Shown here: positions 49,131 through 60,210 of the stretch, in pieces
Numbering within the stretch: position 1 is the stretch's first letter
Layout: every line of letters begins with the position of its first letter
Source: Vibrio sp. LaRot3
GTDB taxonomy: Bacteria; Pseudomonadota; Gammaproteobacteria; Enterobacterales; Vibrionaceae
Length of the DNA stretch: 64,000 bases
Direction of reading: 5' to 3'
Assembly: GCF_027587025.1 (NCBI RefSeq)
Contig: NZ_JAPPTI010000003.1
Location: 62,001-126,000 of the forward strand
Position numbers and translations under genes: made by a program
The notes under the pieces: model-generated
What the model was told of the DNA's origin: nothing
What the model saw: only the letters and a program-made list of their open reading frames with translations
Database searches by the model: none

Positions 49131-50291
49131 ATGGAATCTACACAAGTGAGAAATTCAGTTTTATTTAATGGTCGCGCTGGAGAGTTCTTCGGTATCTGGA
49201 TTGTTAATGTTTTACTCTCAATAATTACTCTTGGGATTTACTCTGCATAGGCAAAGGTACGTACTAAGCGTTATTTCTATGGCAACACACAAATTGCTCA
49301 AGAACGTTTTGAATACCATGCAACACCGATACAGATCCTTAAAGGCCGCTTAATTGCGGTGGGCTGCGTGATTGCTTGGGTTGTACTGAGCACCATGAAC
49401 CCAATCATTTCTTCCATATTATTATTGGCCTTTTATGTCGCTTTACCTTGGTTGTTATGGAGCAATGCACGATTTGATTGTGCAATGACGAGCTTTGCTA
49501 ATGTTCGTTTCTCTTTTGCGGGATCGTTAAAAGATGCGTATATCACTTTGTTTGGTCGTGCAGTCTGTGTCTTCGTAGGATTCATTTTAGCCGTAGTTAT
49601 AATTTCTGTAGCTGGGGCTGCGGGCTCTGCAGTTGCTTTGACTATCGGTGTAATTGGTTTGCTTGCTCTACTACTGTTTGGCCAAGCTTGGGTGATGCAA
49701 GGGGTGTATAAATACTTTTTGAATGGTTACCGATACGGCCAACGAGAGTTTAGTGCGGAAATTAAGACGGCTGAATTTGTTAAAATATTTCTGTTTGCAG
49801 CATTAGTTGGTTTGGGAATATTGCTGATTATTTTTGCAGTAGGGTTCTTTACTGTACTGGGCGGCACATTCTATGGTCTAGATAATCTGCTTTATTCGGG
49901 AGTAGTGGCCCCGATCATGATGGTTACCTACTACTTGGTATTCCTTGCGTTTGGTTTTGTTATGACTGCCTTTATCGCTGCTCGTATCCGAAATTACATT
50001 TTTTCTCAGACTCAATTATCTAATGGTGATAAGCCTGAATATAACTTTGAGTCCTCGTTGTCCGCATCGAGTTATGCTTGGTTAATTTTCTCTAACCTGT
50101 TGGCGCAAATCGTCACTTTTGGTTTGGCTCGACCATGGGTTATGGTGCGCACCGCTCGATACGTAGCGTCAAGAACGACGGTAATTGGTGATGTTAGTCA
50201 ATTAGATGCAAAAAGTAGTGACTCGAATATTCGTTCTGCGGCTTCAGATGAAATCGCTGAAGCCTTTGACGTCGGTATAGGCATCGGTTAA
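49131..50291 (+). pseudogene. yjgN: yjgN (DUF898 membrane protein) interrupted by an amber codon
   Basis: The reading frame from ATG 49131 gives MESTQVRNSVLFNGRAGEFF..., then reaches TAG at codon 40 (49248-49250), and continues without further interruption to 50291. Around the stop the frame reads TLGIYSA-stop-AKVRTKRYFYGNT, where the family has TLGIYSAW-AKVR. The change is therefore a single TGG to TAG. Restored, the protein would be 386 residues with several membrane helices and a second GEFF/GLARPW-like repeat (Fig: TFGLARPWVMVRTARYV near the end), typical of YjgN. An internal ATG at 49359 would give a 311-residue product missing the first domain. The stop overlaps the M48 gene by one base. 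It may be a pseudogene, a sequencing error, or a recent mutation. Confidence 0.85.
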
Positions 50292-51283
50292 TGCGCTTCG
50301 AAGGTTATGCCTTTCCACCTCACAGCTCGCATAAACAGCGAGCTGTGTTGACGCTTTACAATCAAACATCATTTCGCCTCCAATTTACGGACCACGAAGA
50401 ACTGGTTTCGTTAGATCAGGTTAAATTCAGCGATTCGGTTGGGAATTTGCCTATTCGGTTAACTTTTCCGTCAGGTTGGGCTTTCGACGCTGATAATAGC
50501 GATTCACTTAAAGAGTTAGCGATAGCCTCCAACAAAAATGCTTGGTTAGTAAAGCTGGAGCGATATTGGCTTGCTGTTTTAGCCAGTGTTCTCTTGTGTA
50601 TATCGTTGACGATTGCAGGTTTCTATTATGGTGTGCCTTGGGCAAGTCGAGCGATCGTTTCTGCTGTTCCTGCTTCTGTAGAGCAGAAATTTGGAGAACA
50701 AGTCTTTTCTCAATTCGAACGTCATTGGTCAGCCAGTAATGTTCCGTTTGAAGTGAGAAAAAAAGTCCGAGAAAGGCTTAAGCAGCATCTTGTCACTATT
50801 GACTATCAGGGGATGCCCATTGAGCTGGTATTTCGTTCTATGGATGAGCAAGCGAATGCGTTTGCTTTTCCGGGCGGCACCATCGTGGTTCTTGATGGCT
50901 TAGTATCATTAGCGCAAAACGATCAGCAGTTGGATAGCATTATTTTGCATGAAGTGGGGCATGTGCATCATCGCCACGTCATGATTCAAGTTGTGGAGTC
51001 GAGTATTGTTGCGATAGGTGTGGCGGTATTAACGGGTGAAGCAACAGGAGCTCTTGATTCAATGGCAGGTATTGGGGCTTTTTTGTTGAGTAATGGTCGT
51101 TCTAGGCAAGCTGAGCAACAAGCTGATATGTTTGCCAAACAAGCAATGATTGATATTTATGGCAGTGCCCAGCCGATGGTTGAAATATTTGAGTTGCTCG
51201 ATAATACCAGCCAGTTTGAAATACCGGAGTGGATCAGTACTCACCCAGAAATGCAGCAACGGATTGAAGATTTGCAGCAGTAA
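50291..51283 (+). CDS. Membrane-anchored M48 family metallopeptidase
   Basis: A 330-residue protein. The N-terminal soluble part (about 1-85) has no motif I recognise. One membrane helix follows (about 92-115), then an M48-type protease domain with the zinc motif HEVGH at 220-224, followed by HHRHVMIQV. The third zinc ligand is likely the Glu in SRQAEQQADMFAKQAM (about 274-289). The likely topology puts the protease in the periplasm. The ATG overlaps the yjgN stop (TAATG), suggesting translational coupling and a joint function. The nonsense codon in yjgN could therefore lower its expression by polarity, which is inference. Confidence 0.87.
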   Translation: MRFEGYAFPPHSSHKQRAVLTLYNQTSFRLQFTDHEELVSLDQVKFSDSVGNLPIRLTFPSGWAFDADNSDSLKELAIASNKNAWLVKLERYWLAVLASVLLCISLTIAGFYYGVPWASRAIVSAVPASVEQKFGEQVFSQFERHWSASNVPFEVRKKVRERLKQHLVTIDYQGMPIELVFRSMDEQANAFAFPGGTIVVLDGLVSLAQNDQQLDSIILHEVGHVHHRHVMIQVVESSIVAIGVAVLTGEATGALDSMAGIGAFLLSNGRSRQAEQQADMFAKQAMIDIYGSAQPMVEIFELLDNTSQFEIPEWISTHPEMQQRIEDLQQ

Positions 51284-51322
51284 TAATCGTCAGACTATTT
51301 GCCATCGACACTTCACCTACAA

Positions 51323-51350
51323 AAAAGGCAGCGATAACTCGCTGCCTTTT
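51323..51350. terminator. Bidirectional terminator between M48 gene and valS
   Basis: An 11-bp perfect stem AAAAGGCAGCG/CGCTGCCTTTT with a 6-base loop and an A-rich left flank lies between convergent genes. Confidence 0.92.
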
Positions 51351-51369
51351 GCTTAGGTTTTAAACTAGA

Positions 51370-54234
51370 TTATAGCGCCGCAATCGTTGCTTTCTGCTCT
51401 TCTAGTTTCACTAGCGTTTCTTTGTAACCGTCTAGTTTCTCGCGCTCTTTCGCGACAACCGCTTCAGGTGCTTTAGCAACGAAGCCTTCGTTACCTAGCT
51501 TACCTTCGATGCGTTTGATCTCACCGTGCGTCTTCTTGATTTCGCCATCAAGACGAGCAAGCTCTGCATCTTTATCGATTAGACCAGCCATTGGGATAAG
51601 CAGCTCAGCTTTACCTACAAGTGCCGTTGCACATGCTGGTAGCTCATCGCCTTCGCTCACGACTTTAATCTCTTCAAGCTTACCTAGTGACATTAGCACT
51701 TGGCGGTTTTGCTCAAGGCGCGCTGCATCAGCTTCGCTTGCTTTTAGCATCACGTCTAGTGGTTTGCTTGGCGCGATATCGTATTCAGCACGTAGGTTAC
51801 GGATGCTAGTAATAAATGCTTTCACCCACTCAATGTCTTGTAGCGCAGCTTCGTCGAAGTTTGCTTCATCGTATTGGGGTAGAGCTTGTAGCATGATGGT
51901 GTCGCCTTCAACGCCATCTACCAGAGGCTTCACGCTTTGCCAGATAGATTCTGTAATGTATGGAATCACTGGGTGAGCAAGACGTAGTGTCTTCTCTAGA
52001 ACTGTGATCAATGTGCGGCGAGTACCACGTTGTTGAGCTTCTGTACCTTTCCAAAGAACAGGTTTCGTTAGCTCTAGGTACCAGTCACAGAATTGGTTCC
52101 AGATGAATTCGTAGATAGTGTTTGCCGCCATATCTAGACGGTAGTTGTCTAGGTGAGCGTTAAACTCTTTCGCTGCAAGTTCAAACTGAGATTCGATCCA
52201 CTTGTCTGCTAGTGAGAATTCAATCTCACCTTCACCAAAGCCACAGTCTTTGTCTTCTGCATTCATCAGTACGTAACGGCTTGCGTTCCATAGCTTGTTA
52301 CAGAAGTTGCGGTAACCTTCTAGGCGTTTCATGTCCCAGTTGATGTCACGGCCAGTTGAAGCCATCGCAGCAAGAGTGAAACGCAGTGCGTCAGTACCGT
52401 ATGGTTCGATACCATTTTCAAACGTCTTACGCGTGTTCTTTTCAATCTTCTTAGCAAGCTGAGGCTGCATCATGTTGCCAGTACGCTTGGCAACTAGAGA
52501 CTCTAGGTCGATGCCGTCAATCATGTCGATTGGGTCAAGTACGTTACCTTTAGACTTCGACATCTTATCGCCGTTTTCATCACGGATAAGGCCTGTCATG
52601 TAAACGGTCTTGAATGGTACTTGTGGCTTACCGTCTTCATCTTTTACAAAGTGCAGCGTCATCATGATCATACGCGCAACCCAGAAGAAGATGATATCGA
52701 AACCAGAGACAAGCACATCAGATGGGTGGAACTGCTTCAGTGCATCAGTATCTTCTGGCCAACCTTGTGTGCCAAACGTCCAAAGCGCAGATGAGAACCA
52801 TGTGTCCAGTACGTCATCGTCTTGGCGAAGAACAACAACAGGTGCTAGGTTGTTTTCTGCACGAACTTCTTCTTCAGTGCGACCAACATATACGTTACCG
52901 TCGTTGTCGTACCATGCAGGAATACGGTGACCCCACCATAGCTGACGAGAAATACACCAGTCTTGAACGTCACGCATCCAAGAGAAGTACATGTTTTCGT
53001 ATTGCTTAGGCACAAATTGAATGTCGCCGTTTTCAACCGCTTCGATTGCTGGCTTAGCCAGAATCTCAGTACGAACGTACCATTGGTCAGTTAGCATTGG
53101 CTCGATAACCACACCACCACGGTCACCGTAAGGAACGGTTAGGTCGTGATCTTTGATTTCGTCTAGGAGGCCAAGTTCTTCAAATTCTGCCACGATAGCT
53201 TTACGTGCAGCGAAACGCTCCATACCTTGGTATTTAGTAGGAAGTTCAGTGCTGTATGCGTCGCTTGTTTCACCGTTAGTGGTGAATACTTCTGCTTCAG
53301 CGCGTACGTTCGCGTCGAAAGTCAGAATGTTGATCATTGGTAGGTTATGACGCTTACCTACTTCATAGTCGTTGAAATCGTGCGCAGGGGTGATCTTCAC
53401 ACAACCTGTGCCTTTCTCCATGTCCGCGTGCTCATCACCTAAGATAGGGATGCGACGGTCAACGATAGGTAGGATGATTTCTTTGCCGATAAGATCTTTG
53501 TAGCGAGGGTCTTCAGGGTTAACCGCAACACCTGTATCGCCAAGCATGGTTTCAGGACGAGTGGTCGCAACAACAATGTAGTCTTTGCCATCAGCCGTTT
53601 TAACGCCATCCGCTAGAGGGTAGCGGAAGTGCCACATGTGGCCTTTTTTGTCTTTGTTTTCTACTTCGATGTCTGAGATAGCAGTGTGTAGCTTAGGATC
53701 CCAGTTAACCAAGCGCTTACCGCGGTAGATAAGGTCTTCTTCATAAAGACGTACAAAGACTTCTTTTACTGCGTTAGATAGGCCGTCATCCATAGTGAAA
53801 CGTTCGCGGTCCCAATCTACAGATGCGCCAAGACGACGAAGCTGTTTAGTGATAGTGCCACCAGACTCGCCTTTCCATTCCCAAATTTTGTCGATGAATG
53901 CATCACGACCGTAGTCATGTTTTGTTTTGCCTTCTTCAGCAGCGATTTTACGCTCAACAACCATTTGAGTCGCGATACCAGCGTGGTCAGTACCCACTTG
54001 CCAAAGCGTGTTTTTGCCTTTCATACGCTCAGCACGGATTAAAGTATCCATGATAGTGTCTTGGAACGCGTGGCCCATATGTAGGCTACCAGTGACGTTC
54101 GGTGGCGGGATCATGATGCTGTATGATTCTTTAGTGGTGTCACCGTGTGGCTTAAAGTAGCCTTTCTCTTCCCAAGTCTGATACAGAGCTTGTTCGATAG
54201 CTGTTGGGTTGTATGTCTTTTCCATATCGCTCAT
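51370..54234 (-). CDS. valS: Valyl-tRNA synthetase
   Basis: Class I synthetase charging tRNA-Val, with an editing domain that clears Thr-tRNA. In its 954 residues the signature HMGH is in [17 protein letters not shown] (about 42-58), and the KMSKS loop is [11 protein letters not shown] (about 555-565). The CP1 editing domain lies about 190-400, and the C-terminal coiled coil (about 885-954, alternating Leu/Glu/Lys) stabilises tRNA. A 235-base gap containing a large inverted repeat separates it from holC. Confidence 0.98.
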   Translation of the reverse strand: MSDMEKTYNPTAIEQALYQTWEEKGYFKPHGDTTKESYSIMIPPPNVTGSLHMGHAFQDTIMDTLIRAERMKGKNTLWQVGTDHAGIATQMVVERKIAAEEGKTKHDYGRDAFIDKIWEWKGESGGTITKQLRRLGASVDWDRERFTMDDGLSNAVKEVFVRLYEEDLIYRGKRLVNWDPKLHTAISDIEVENKDKKGHMWHFRYPLADGVKTADGKDYIVVATTRPETMLGDTGVAVNPEDPRYKDLIGKEIILPIVDRRIPILGDEHADMEKGTGCVKITPAHDFNDYEVGKRHNLPMINILTFDANVRAEAEVFTTNGETSDAYSTELPTKYQGMERFAARKAIVAEFEELGLLDEIKDHDLTVPYGDRGGVVIEPMLTDQWYVRTEILAKPAIEAVENGDIQFVPKQYENMYFSWMRDVQDWCISRQLWWGHRIPAWYDNDGNVYVGRTEEEVRAENNLAPVVVLRQDDDVLDTWFSSALWTFGTQGWPEDTDALKQFHPSDVLVSGFDIIFFWVARMIMMTLHFVKDEDGKPQVPFKTVYMTGLIRDENGDKMSKSKGNVLDPIDMIDGIDLESLVAKRTGNMMQPQLAKKIEKNTRKTFENGIEPYGTDALRFTLAAMASTGRDINWDMKRLEGYRNFCNKLWNASRYVLMNAEDKDCGFGEGEIEFSLADKWIESQFELAAKEFNAHLDNYRLDMAANTIYEFIWNQFCDWYLELTKPVLWKGTEAQQRGTRRTLITVLEKTLRLAHPVIPYITESIWQSVKPLVDGVEGDTIMLQALPQYDEANFDEAALQDIEWVKAFITSIRNLRAEYDIAPSKPLDVMLKASEADAARLEQNRQVLMSLGKLEEIKVVSEGDELPACATALVGKAELLIPMAGLIDKDAELARLDGEIKKTHGEIKRIEGKLGNEGFVAKAPEAVVAKEREKLDGYKETLVKLEEQKATIAAL

Positions 54235-54241
54235 CTTTCTT

Positions 54242-54363
54242 CCTCGTCATACTTGGCGTTGTATCGTTGTTGGCTGCATTCGCTCACCTCAATCACATAT
54301 AAAACATATGCTCAGAGGGTTCGCTCATTTTGCCGCCTAGATACACCACCAATCATTTAGAGG
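54242..54363. repeat. Large imperfect inverted repeat between holC and valS
   Basis: The outer 24-base arms (54242-54265 and 54340-54363) match at 17 of 24 positions as inverted copies, including CCTC, TTGG and TGTATC blocks. The inner part has GCATTCGCTCA opposite TTCGCTCATTTTGC-like sequence, and a central CATAT/ATATG mini-stem. It spans 122 bases, is non-coding and lies in the leader of valS. The look is that of a mobile, palindromic intergenic element; whether it recurs in the genome cannot be seen from one copy. Confidence 0.55.
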
Positions 54364-54469
54364 AAGTGTGTTCTGGTTAATGGGTTAATTTGCGTCAATC
54401 TTTATAAGTGAGGCTTCTCTGTGAAGATCGCCTTAACTATAAGGATTGCGCAGTGTGTTTTCGCTGGTT

Positions 54470-54919
54470 TTAGCTATGTTCGATTTCGAACGTTTGCATT
54501 TGAAAACCGGCTTGGCGGTAAATTTTATACCTTTCTCTTGCTTGCTGCTTTGCTTTTTCTTCGCAAGGCACGAAGTCTACCACCTCAGCAAACTTGTTCG
54601 CAAAGGTTGTCTCATTTTCAGCCAAATTTATTACCAATTGACGGTTCCAACTCGGTTTTACCTTTTGATGGCCAATTTCAATAGGTGACGCATAACGAGG
54701 CCCTTCGCCAACGAGATTGTGGGCAATGAAGTTTTCTGGCTCAATTTGCCAAAATAGCTCCGCAAGTTGCTCCGCTTCACTTTTATCTTGCGCATTTAAA
54801 TACACTTTAGCTCCTTGCTTAGCAAAATGCTGAGCAAGAAAAACTACGTAGCGGTGAAACCCGAGAGTTTCCGCTTGTGGGCTATCTGGCTTGATAACGT
54901 AAAACGTTGCGTTTGCCAT
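54470..54919 (-). CDS. holC: DNA polymerase III chi subunit
   Basis: Chi links the clamp loader (through psi) to SSB. In its 149 residues the family start ATFYVIKPDSPQAETLGFHRYV is present in parts, and the central ERLFWQIEP-type segment appears as ELFWQIEPENFIAHNL (about 69-84). It lies between pepA and valS in the conserved pepA-holC-valS order. The C-terminal tail (about 125-149) is basic and variable. Confidence 0.94.
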   Translation of the reverse strand: MANATFYVIKPDSPQAETLGFHRYVVFLAQHFAKQGAKVYLNAQDKSEAEQLAELFWQIEPENFIAHNLVGEGPRYASPIEIGHQKVKPSWNRQLVINLAENETTFANKFAEVVDFVPCEEKAKQQARERYKIYRQAGFQMQTFEIEHS

Positions 54920-54946
54920 GGGCTATTTTCCTTCATTCAATACTAA

Positions 54947-54968
54947 AAAAGGGCCTTGCGGCCCTTTT
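54947..54968 (-). terminator. Rho-independent terminator after pepA
   Basis: A perfect 9-bp stem AAAAGGGCC/GGCCCTTTT with a TTGC loop is followed on the minus strand by a T-run, 15 bases past the pepA stop. holC is then expressed by leakage or its own promoter. Confidence 0.9.
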
Positions 54969-54982
54969 CGATATTGTGAGGA

Positions 54983-56491
54983 TTATTCCTCGGTCTCTTG
55001 GCCGCTGCGATTTAGCAAGAATTGGACAAGCATTGAGACCGGACGGCCTGTAGAACCTTTAGCTGCACCTGATTTCCAAGCTGTACCTGCACAGTCAATG
55101 TGTGCCCAGTTGTACTTCTTAGCAAATTTAGATAGGAAACAGCCAGCAGTGATTGTGCCCGCAGGACGACCACCGATGTTTGCCATATCAGCAAATGGGC
55201 TCTTTAGTTGCTCGTGGTATTCATCTGCCATTGGTAGACGCCATGCACGGTCGCTCGCCTGCTCAGAAGCATTGATTAGCTCATGAGATAGCGGGTTGTG
55301 GTTTGAGATAACCGCGCTGATGTGGTGACCAAGTGCCATGATACAAGCACCAGTTAGCGTCGCGACATCAACCACACACTCAGGCTCGTAGCGCTCAACG
55401 TAAGTAAGAGCATCACAAAGTACTAAGCGACCTTCAGCATCGGTGTTTAGCACTTCAACGGTTTGACCTGACATAGTCGTTAGGATGTCGCCTGGACGGT
55501 AAGCATTGCTGCCTGGCATGTTTTCACAACCAGCAAGAACACCAACAACGTTAATTGGTAGGTTCAGTTTTGCTAGTGCTTTCATAGTACCGAATACAGA
55601 TGCAGCACCGCACATGTCGTACTTCATCTCATCCATGCCTTCACTTGGCTTGATGGAGATACCGCCTGAATCGAAGGTTAGACCTTTACCGACCAGTACA
55701 ATTGGTTTTGCATCAGGATCTGGGTTGCCCTTGTACTCCATGATAGACATCATAGATTCGTTTTTAGAGCCACGACCTACCGCTAGGTAAGATGTCATGC
55801 CCAGTTTTTCCATCTCTTGTTCGCCAATAATTTTGCTGGTTACAGTTTCGTAATCATCAGCAAGGCGGCGTGCTTGAGAGGCTAGGTAAGCTGGGTTAGC
55901 AATGTTTGGTGGCATGTTGCCAAGATCTTTCGATGCTTTTACACCAGAAGAAATGGCTAGACCGTGCGCAATCGCTTTTTCACCAAGGTTTAGCTCGCGG
56001 CGAGTTGGTACGTTAAATACCAGCTTGCGAAGTGGGCGACGAGTTTCTGGTTTAACACTCTTGAATTGATCAAAGGTGTATAGACCATCTTTAGTCGCTT
56101 CTACTGCTTGGCGAACTTTCCAATAAGTATCGCGACCTTTAACGTGTAGCTCAGTTAAGAAGCATACAGCTTCCATCGAACCAGTTTCGTTAAGAGTGTT
56201 GATGGTTTTTTGGATAATTTCTTTGTATTGGCGCTCACCAAGCTCACGTTCTTTACCACAGCCGACTAGCAGAACGCGCTCTGAAAGCACGCCAGGTACT
56301 TGGTGCAATAGCAGCATCTGACCTGGTTTTCCTTCTAGATCACCACGGCGAAGCAGTGAACTGATATAGCCATCGCTAATTTTATCTAGCTGTTCGGCAA
56401 CTGGAGAAAGGCGACGTGGCTCAAAGACGCCAACGACGATACAAGCGCTGCGCTGCTTCTCAGGGCTGCCACTTTTTACACTGAACTCCAT
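54983..56491 (-). CDS. pepA: Leucyl aminopeptidase PepA
   Basis: Hexameric M17 dizinc/manganese aminopeptidase; in E. coli also a DNA-binding factor for Xer recombination and carAB regulation. In its 502 residues the signature [14 protein letters not shown] is near 350-363. Metal ligands are seen in [17 protein letters not shown] (Lys and Asp, about 267-283) and [12 protein letters not shown]. It is divergent from lptF with a 191-base gap. Confidence 0.97.
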   Translation of the reverse strand: MEFSVKSGSPEKQRSACIVVGVFEPRRLSPVAEQLDKISDGYISSLLRRGDLEGKPGQMLLLHQVPGVLSERVLLVGCGKERELGERQYKEIIQKTINTLNETGSMEAVCFLTELHVKGRDTYWKVRQAVEATKDGLYTFDQFKSVKPETRRPLRKLVFNVPTRRELNLGEKAIAHGLAISSGVKASKDLGNMPPNIANPAYLASQARRLADDYETVTSKIIGEQEMEKLGMTSYLAVGRGSKNESMMSIMEYKGNPDPDAKPIVLVGKGLTFDSGGISIKPSEGMDEMKYDMCGAASVFGTMKALAKLNLPINVVGVLAGCENMPGSNAYRPGDILTTMSGQTVEVLNTDAEGRLVLCDALTYVERYEPECVVDVATLTGACIMALGHHISAVISNHNPLSHELINASEQASDRAWRLPMADEYHEQLKSPFADMANIGGRPAGTITAGCFLSKFAKKYNWAHIDCAGTAWKSGAAKGSTGRPVSMLVQFLLNRSGQETEE

Positions 56492-56682
56492 GCGTACTCC
56501 TACATCCTGAAGACATTTACAACTAAATGTTAGATAATGTTCGCTTACTTGTTGATTCCTTAATCGGAACTACCTTTAAATAAGCCTGCTAACACCTAGC
56601 AAAAATTTAAAAAAATAAAGGGTTCAACGGGAAACTATAGTGATTCAATCAAAAAAACAAGTTTTGTATAGGTAATTTCAGC

Positions 56683-57783
56683 GTGATTATTGTTAGATAT
56701 TTGATCCGCGAGACACTCAAGAGCCAGTTTGCGATCTTTTTCATCCTGTTTTTGGTGTTTTTGAGTCAAAAGTTGATCAGAGTATTGGCTGATGCATCCG
56801 ATGGTGAAATCCCTGCCAGTTTGGTGATGCATTATGTCTCATTGAGTATGCCATCGATGGGCTTACTCATGCTGCCGCTCAGTTTATTCCTAGGTATTTT
56901 GATTACCTTTGGGCGTTTGTACGCGGAAAGTGAAATTACCGTAATGAATGCGACCGGTATCGGGAATAAATTTCTGATTCGTGCTGCACTCTATTTAGCC
57001 GTGATCACCGGTGTTGCTGCTGCGGCTAACTCGTTTGTGTTGTCCCCGTATAGCCAAGAAAAATTGATTCAGCTTGAAGAGCAAGTTCAATCTGAAAACA
57101 GTGTTGATCTTTTAAAGAAAGGCCATTTCCAAGCAACGCCTGATCGCTCGTCGGTGGTGTTTATTGATGACATCGATGGGGACCAATTAAAGCATGTGTT
57201 CGTTGCACAGATGCGCCCGCGTGATTCGATTCTTCCTAGTGTCTCTTTTGCTCAATCAGGTGAAGTGAAAGAGCTCAGTGATGGGCGTCAAGTTATCCGA
57301 ATGTTTGATGGTACTCGTTATGAAGGTGTACCAACACGCATTGATTACATGGTGACTGATTTTAGCCAATATGAAGGTTTGATTGGTCAAAGCGAAGTAA
57401 GACGTAAAGGGCGTGATTGGGAAGCGATTCCAACCTTAGATTTGTTCTCTAACCCCGATCCTAAAGCGCAAGCGGAACTGCAATGGCGTATCTCGCTGGT
57501 GGTATGTATTCCATTATTGACCATGTTGGTAGTGCCACTGTCTGCGGTAAACCCTCGTCAAGGCCGCTTCGCTAAGATGGGGCCAGCGATTTTGGCGTAT
57601 TTGGCTTACTTCCTAGCTATCAGTGCAACTAAATCAGCATTGGAAGATGGTGCTATCCCTGCTGCGGTAGGTATGTGGCCTATCAACGGTGCACTGTTGA
57701 TTACAGCGCTTGGGGTTAACATGCTAGACAGTATTCCTGTTCGACGCTTTAAAGATAAATTAAGACAGAGAAAGGCAGCCTAA
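56683..57783 (+). CDS. lptF: LPS export permease LptF
   Basis: Inner-membrane half of the LptB2FG transporter that extracts LPS. The 366 residues start at GTG (VIIVRYLIRETLKSQ); no better ATG is available, and family members start with this segment. Six membrane helices are predicted, three before and three after a periplasmic beta-jellyroll (about 130-265). Four bases separate its stop from lptG. Confidence 0.96.
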   Translation: MIIVRYLIRETLKSQFAIFFILFLVFLSQKLIRVLADASDGEIPASLVMHYVSLSMPSMGLLMLPLSLFLGILITFGRLYAESEITVMNATGIGNKFLIRAALYLAVITGVAAAANSFVLSPYSQEKLIQLEEQVQSENSVDLLKKGHFQATPDRSSVVFIDDIDGDQLKHVFVAQMRPRDSILPSVSFAQSGEVKELSDGRQVIRMFDGTRYEGVPTRIDYMVTDFSQYEGLIGQSEVRRKGRDWEAIPTLDLFSNPDPKAQAELQWRISLVVCIPLLTMLVVPLSAVNPRQGRFAKMGPAILAYLAYFLAISATKSALEDGAIPAAVGMWPINGALLITALGVNMLDSIPVRRFKDKLRQRKAA

Positions 57784-57786
57784 GTC

Positions 57787-58857
57787 GTGTTTAAGATTTT
57801 AGATTTATACATTGGTAAAACCATTATCGCGACCACATCTTTGGTGCTCGCAACCTTTGTCGGTTTATCTGCGATCATTAAGTATGTAGAGCAACTTCGT
57901 AAAGTGGGTGAAGGCAGCTATGACTTACTTCAAGCGCTCTTTTACGTTGGTTTGAGTATTCCTCGTGATATCGAAATGTTCTTTCCAATGGCGGCGTTAT
58001 TGGGCGCTTTGATCGGCTTAGGTATGTTGGCGTCTAGCTCTGAACTGGTGGTAATGCAGGCGGCAGGTTTCTCAAAGCTTAACATTGGTGTTTCGGTACT
58101 GAAAACGGCGATTCCTTTGATGATCATCGTGACCTTGCTCGGTCAATGGGGGGCACCTCAAGCCCAAAAGATGGCGCGTGATTTACGTGCGTTCGCTACC
58201 TCTAATGGTGCCATCATGTCTGTGCGTACGGGGGTTTGGGCTCGTGATGCCAATGATTTTATCTTCATTGGTAAGGTAGAGAACGACACCATTTATGGCA
58301 TGAACATGTGGCGCTTTAATGATGACAAAAAGCTCGAGAATGTATTTTATGCTAAGCAAGTGGACTACGTTGCTAATAACCAATGGTTAATGAAGGATGT
58401 GCAAGTAACTTACATGAATGACAAGGTTCAATTGTCTAAAGTTAGTTTGCCTGAGTTTCATTGGACCACTTCGCTTGAACCAGACAAGCTTGCTGTGGTG
58501 ACGGTTAAACCTGAAGAGCTATCACTATTTGGTTTGTATGATTACGTGAACTATTTGAAAGCGTCAGAACAAGATGCCTCTCGCTATGAGCTGGCATTTT
58601 GGCGCAAAGTGACTCAGCCATTCTCGATTGCTGTAATGATGCTGATGGCACTGTCGTTTATTTTTGGTCCGTTGCGTAGTGTGACCATGGGTGCGCGAAT
58701 TCTATCGGGGGTTGTTGCGGGCTTCTCGTTCTATATTTCGAGTGAGTTCTTTGGCCCGCTCAGCTTGGTATACAACATACCACCCGTGTTTGGCGCGGTC
58801 ATGCCAAGTATCGTGTTCTTAACCATTGCGATAATGCTGCTAAGACGAAAGCTATAA
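57787..58857 (+). CDS. lptG: LPS export permease LptG
   Basis: Partner of LptF in the LptB2FG complex. The 356 residues start at GTG (VFKILDLYIGKTI). Topology is the same: three membrane helices, a periplasmic jellyroll (about 130-265), three helices ending MLLRRKL. The lptF-lptG pair is divergent from pepA, as in E. coli. A strong terminator follows immediately. Confidence 0.96.
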   Translation: MFKILDLYIGKTIIATTSLVLATFVGLSAIIKYVEQLRKVGEGSYDLLQALFYVGLSIPRDIEMFFPMAALLGALIGLGMLASSSELVVMQAAGFSKLNIGVSVLKTAIPLMIIVTLLGQWGAPQAQKMARDLRAFATSNGAIMSVRTGVWARDANDFIFIGKVENDTIYGMNMWRFNDDKKLENVFYAKQVDYVANNQWLMKDVQVTYMNDKVQLSKVSLPEFHWTTSLEPDKLAVVTVKPEELSLFGLYDYVNYLKASEQDASRYELAFWRKVTQPFSIAVMMLMALSFIFGPLRSVTMGARILSGVVAGFSFYISSEFFGPLSLVYNIPPVFGAVMPSIVFLTIAIMLLRRKL

Positions 58858-58862
58858 TGAAC

Positions 58863-58890
58863 AAGCCCTCTCATTCGAGAGGGCTTTTTT
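58863..58890 (+). terminator. Rho-independent terminator after lptG
   Basis: A perfect 10-bp stem AAGCCCTCTC/GAGAGGGCTT with an ATTC loop is followed by TTTTT, six bases past the lptG stop. Confidence 0.94.
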
Positions 58891-58933
58891 ATCTCAGTTG
58901 CTCTTGTACCGGTGGTTCTTGTTCCGGTTATCA

Positions 58934-59077
58934 CTAATTAAGATCGCCGTGTACTTTGCGATTCAAATCGTCTGCGACGGAAGAGATGCCTTCATCAACA
59001 ACCGTAATGGTTTCATCGACGCTTGCGCAGCCTGAAATGGCGAGCATGCCTAATACCATCATGAATAGCATTTTCAT
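58934..59077 (-). CDS. Small putative lipoprotein
   Basis: A 47-residue protein starting MKMLFMMVLGMLAISGCAS with a clear lipobox (AISGC, Cys 17). The mature part is about 31 residues, acidic, without cysteine other than the lipidated one (VDETITVVDEGISSVADDL). GGAGAG lies five bases before the ATG. Serine at +3 after Cys suggests the outer membrane, which is inference. It resembles entericidin-like small lipoproteins in size only, and I cannot assign a family. Confidence 0.75.
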   Translation of the reverse strand: MKMLFMMVLGMLAISGCASVDETITVVDEGISSVADDLNRKVHGDLN

Positions 59078-59106
59078 TTTAACTCTCCTAATCCTTGAGT
59101 TAGGGC

Positions 59107-59135
59107 GTAAAAAAGGCCACTTAATAAAGTAGCCT
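59107..59135 (-). terminator. Rho-independent terminator after nadC
   Basis: On the minus strand AGGCTACTT/AAGTGGCCT (one T-G pair) with a TATT loop is followed by six T, 41 bases past the nadC stop. Confidence 0.88.
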
Positions 59136-59175
59136 AGTTGTTGTGTTATTTTAAGACCGTTTTGATGTTGAGCTG

Positions 59176-60144
<969 letters not shown>

Positions 60145-60210
60145 TTAATCTCGCATTTCATTGGTAAAAAGTTAAAATTGCACTCAGTTATGGAAAGTGA
60201 GAACCAAGAG

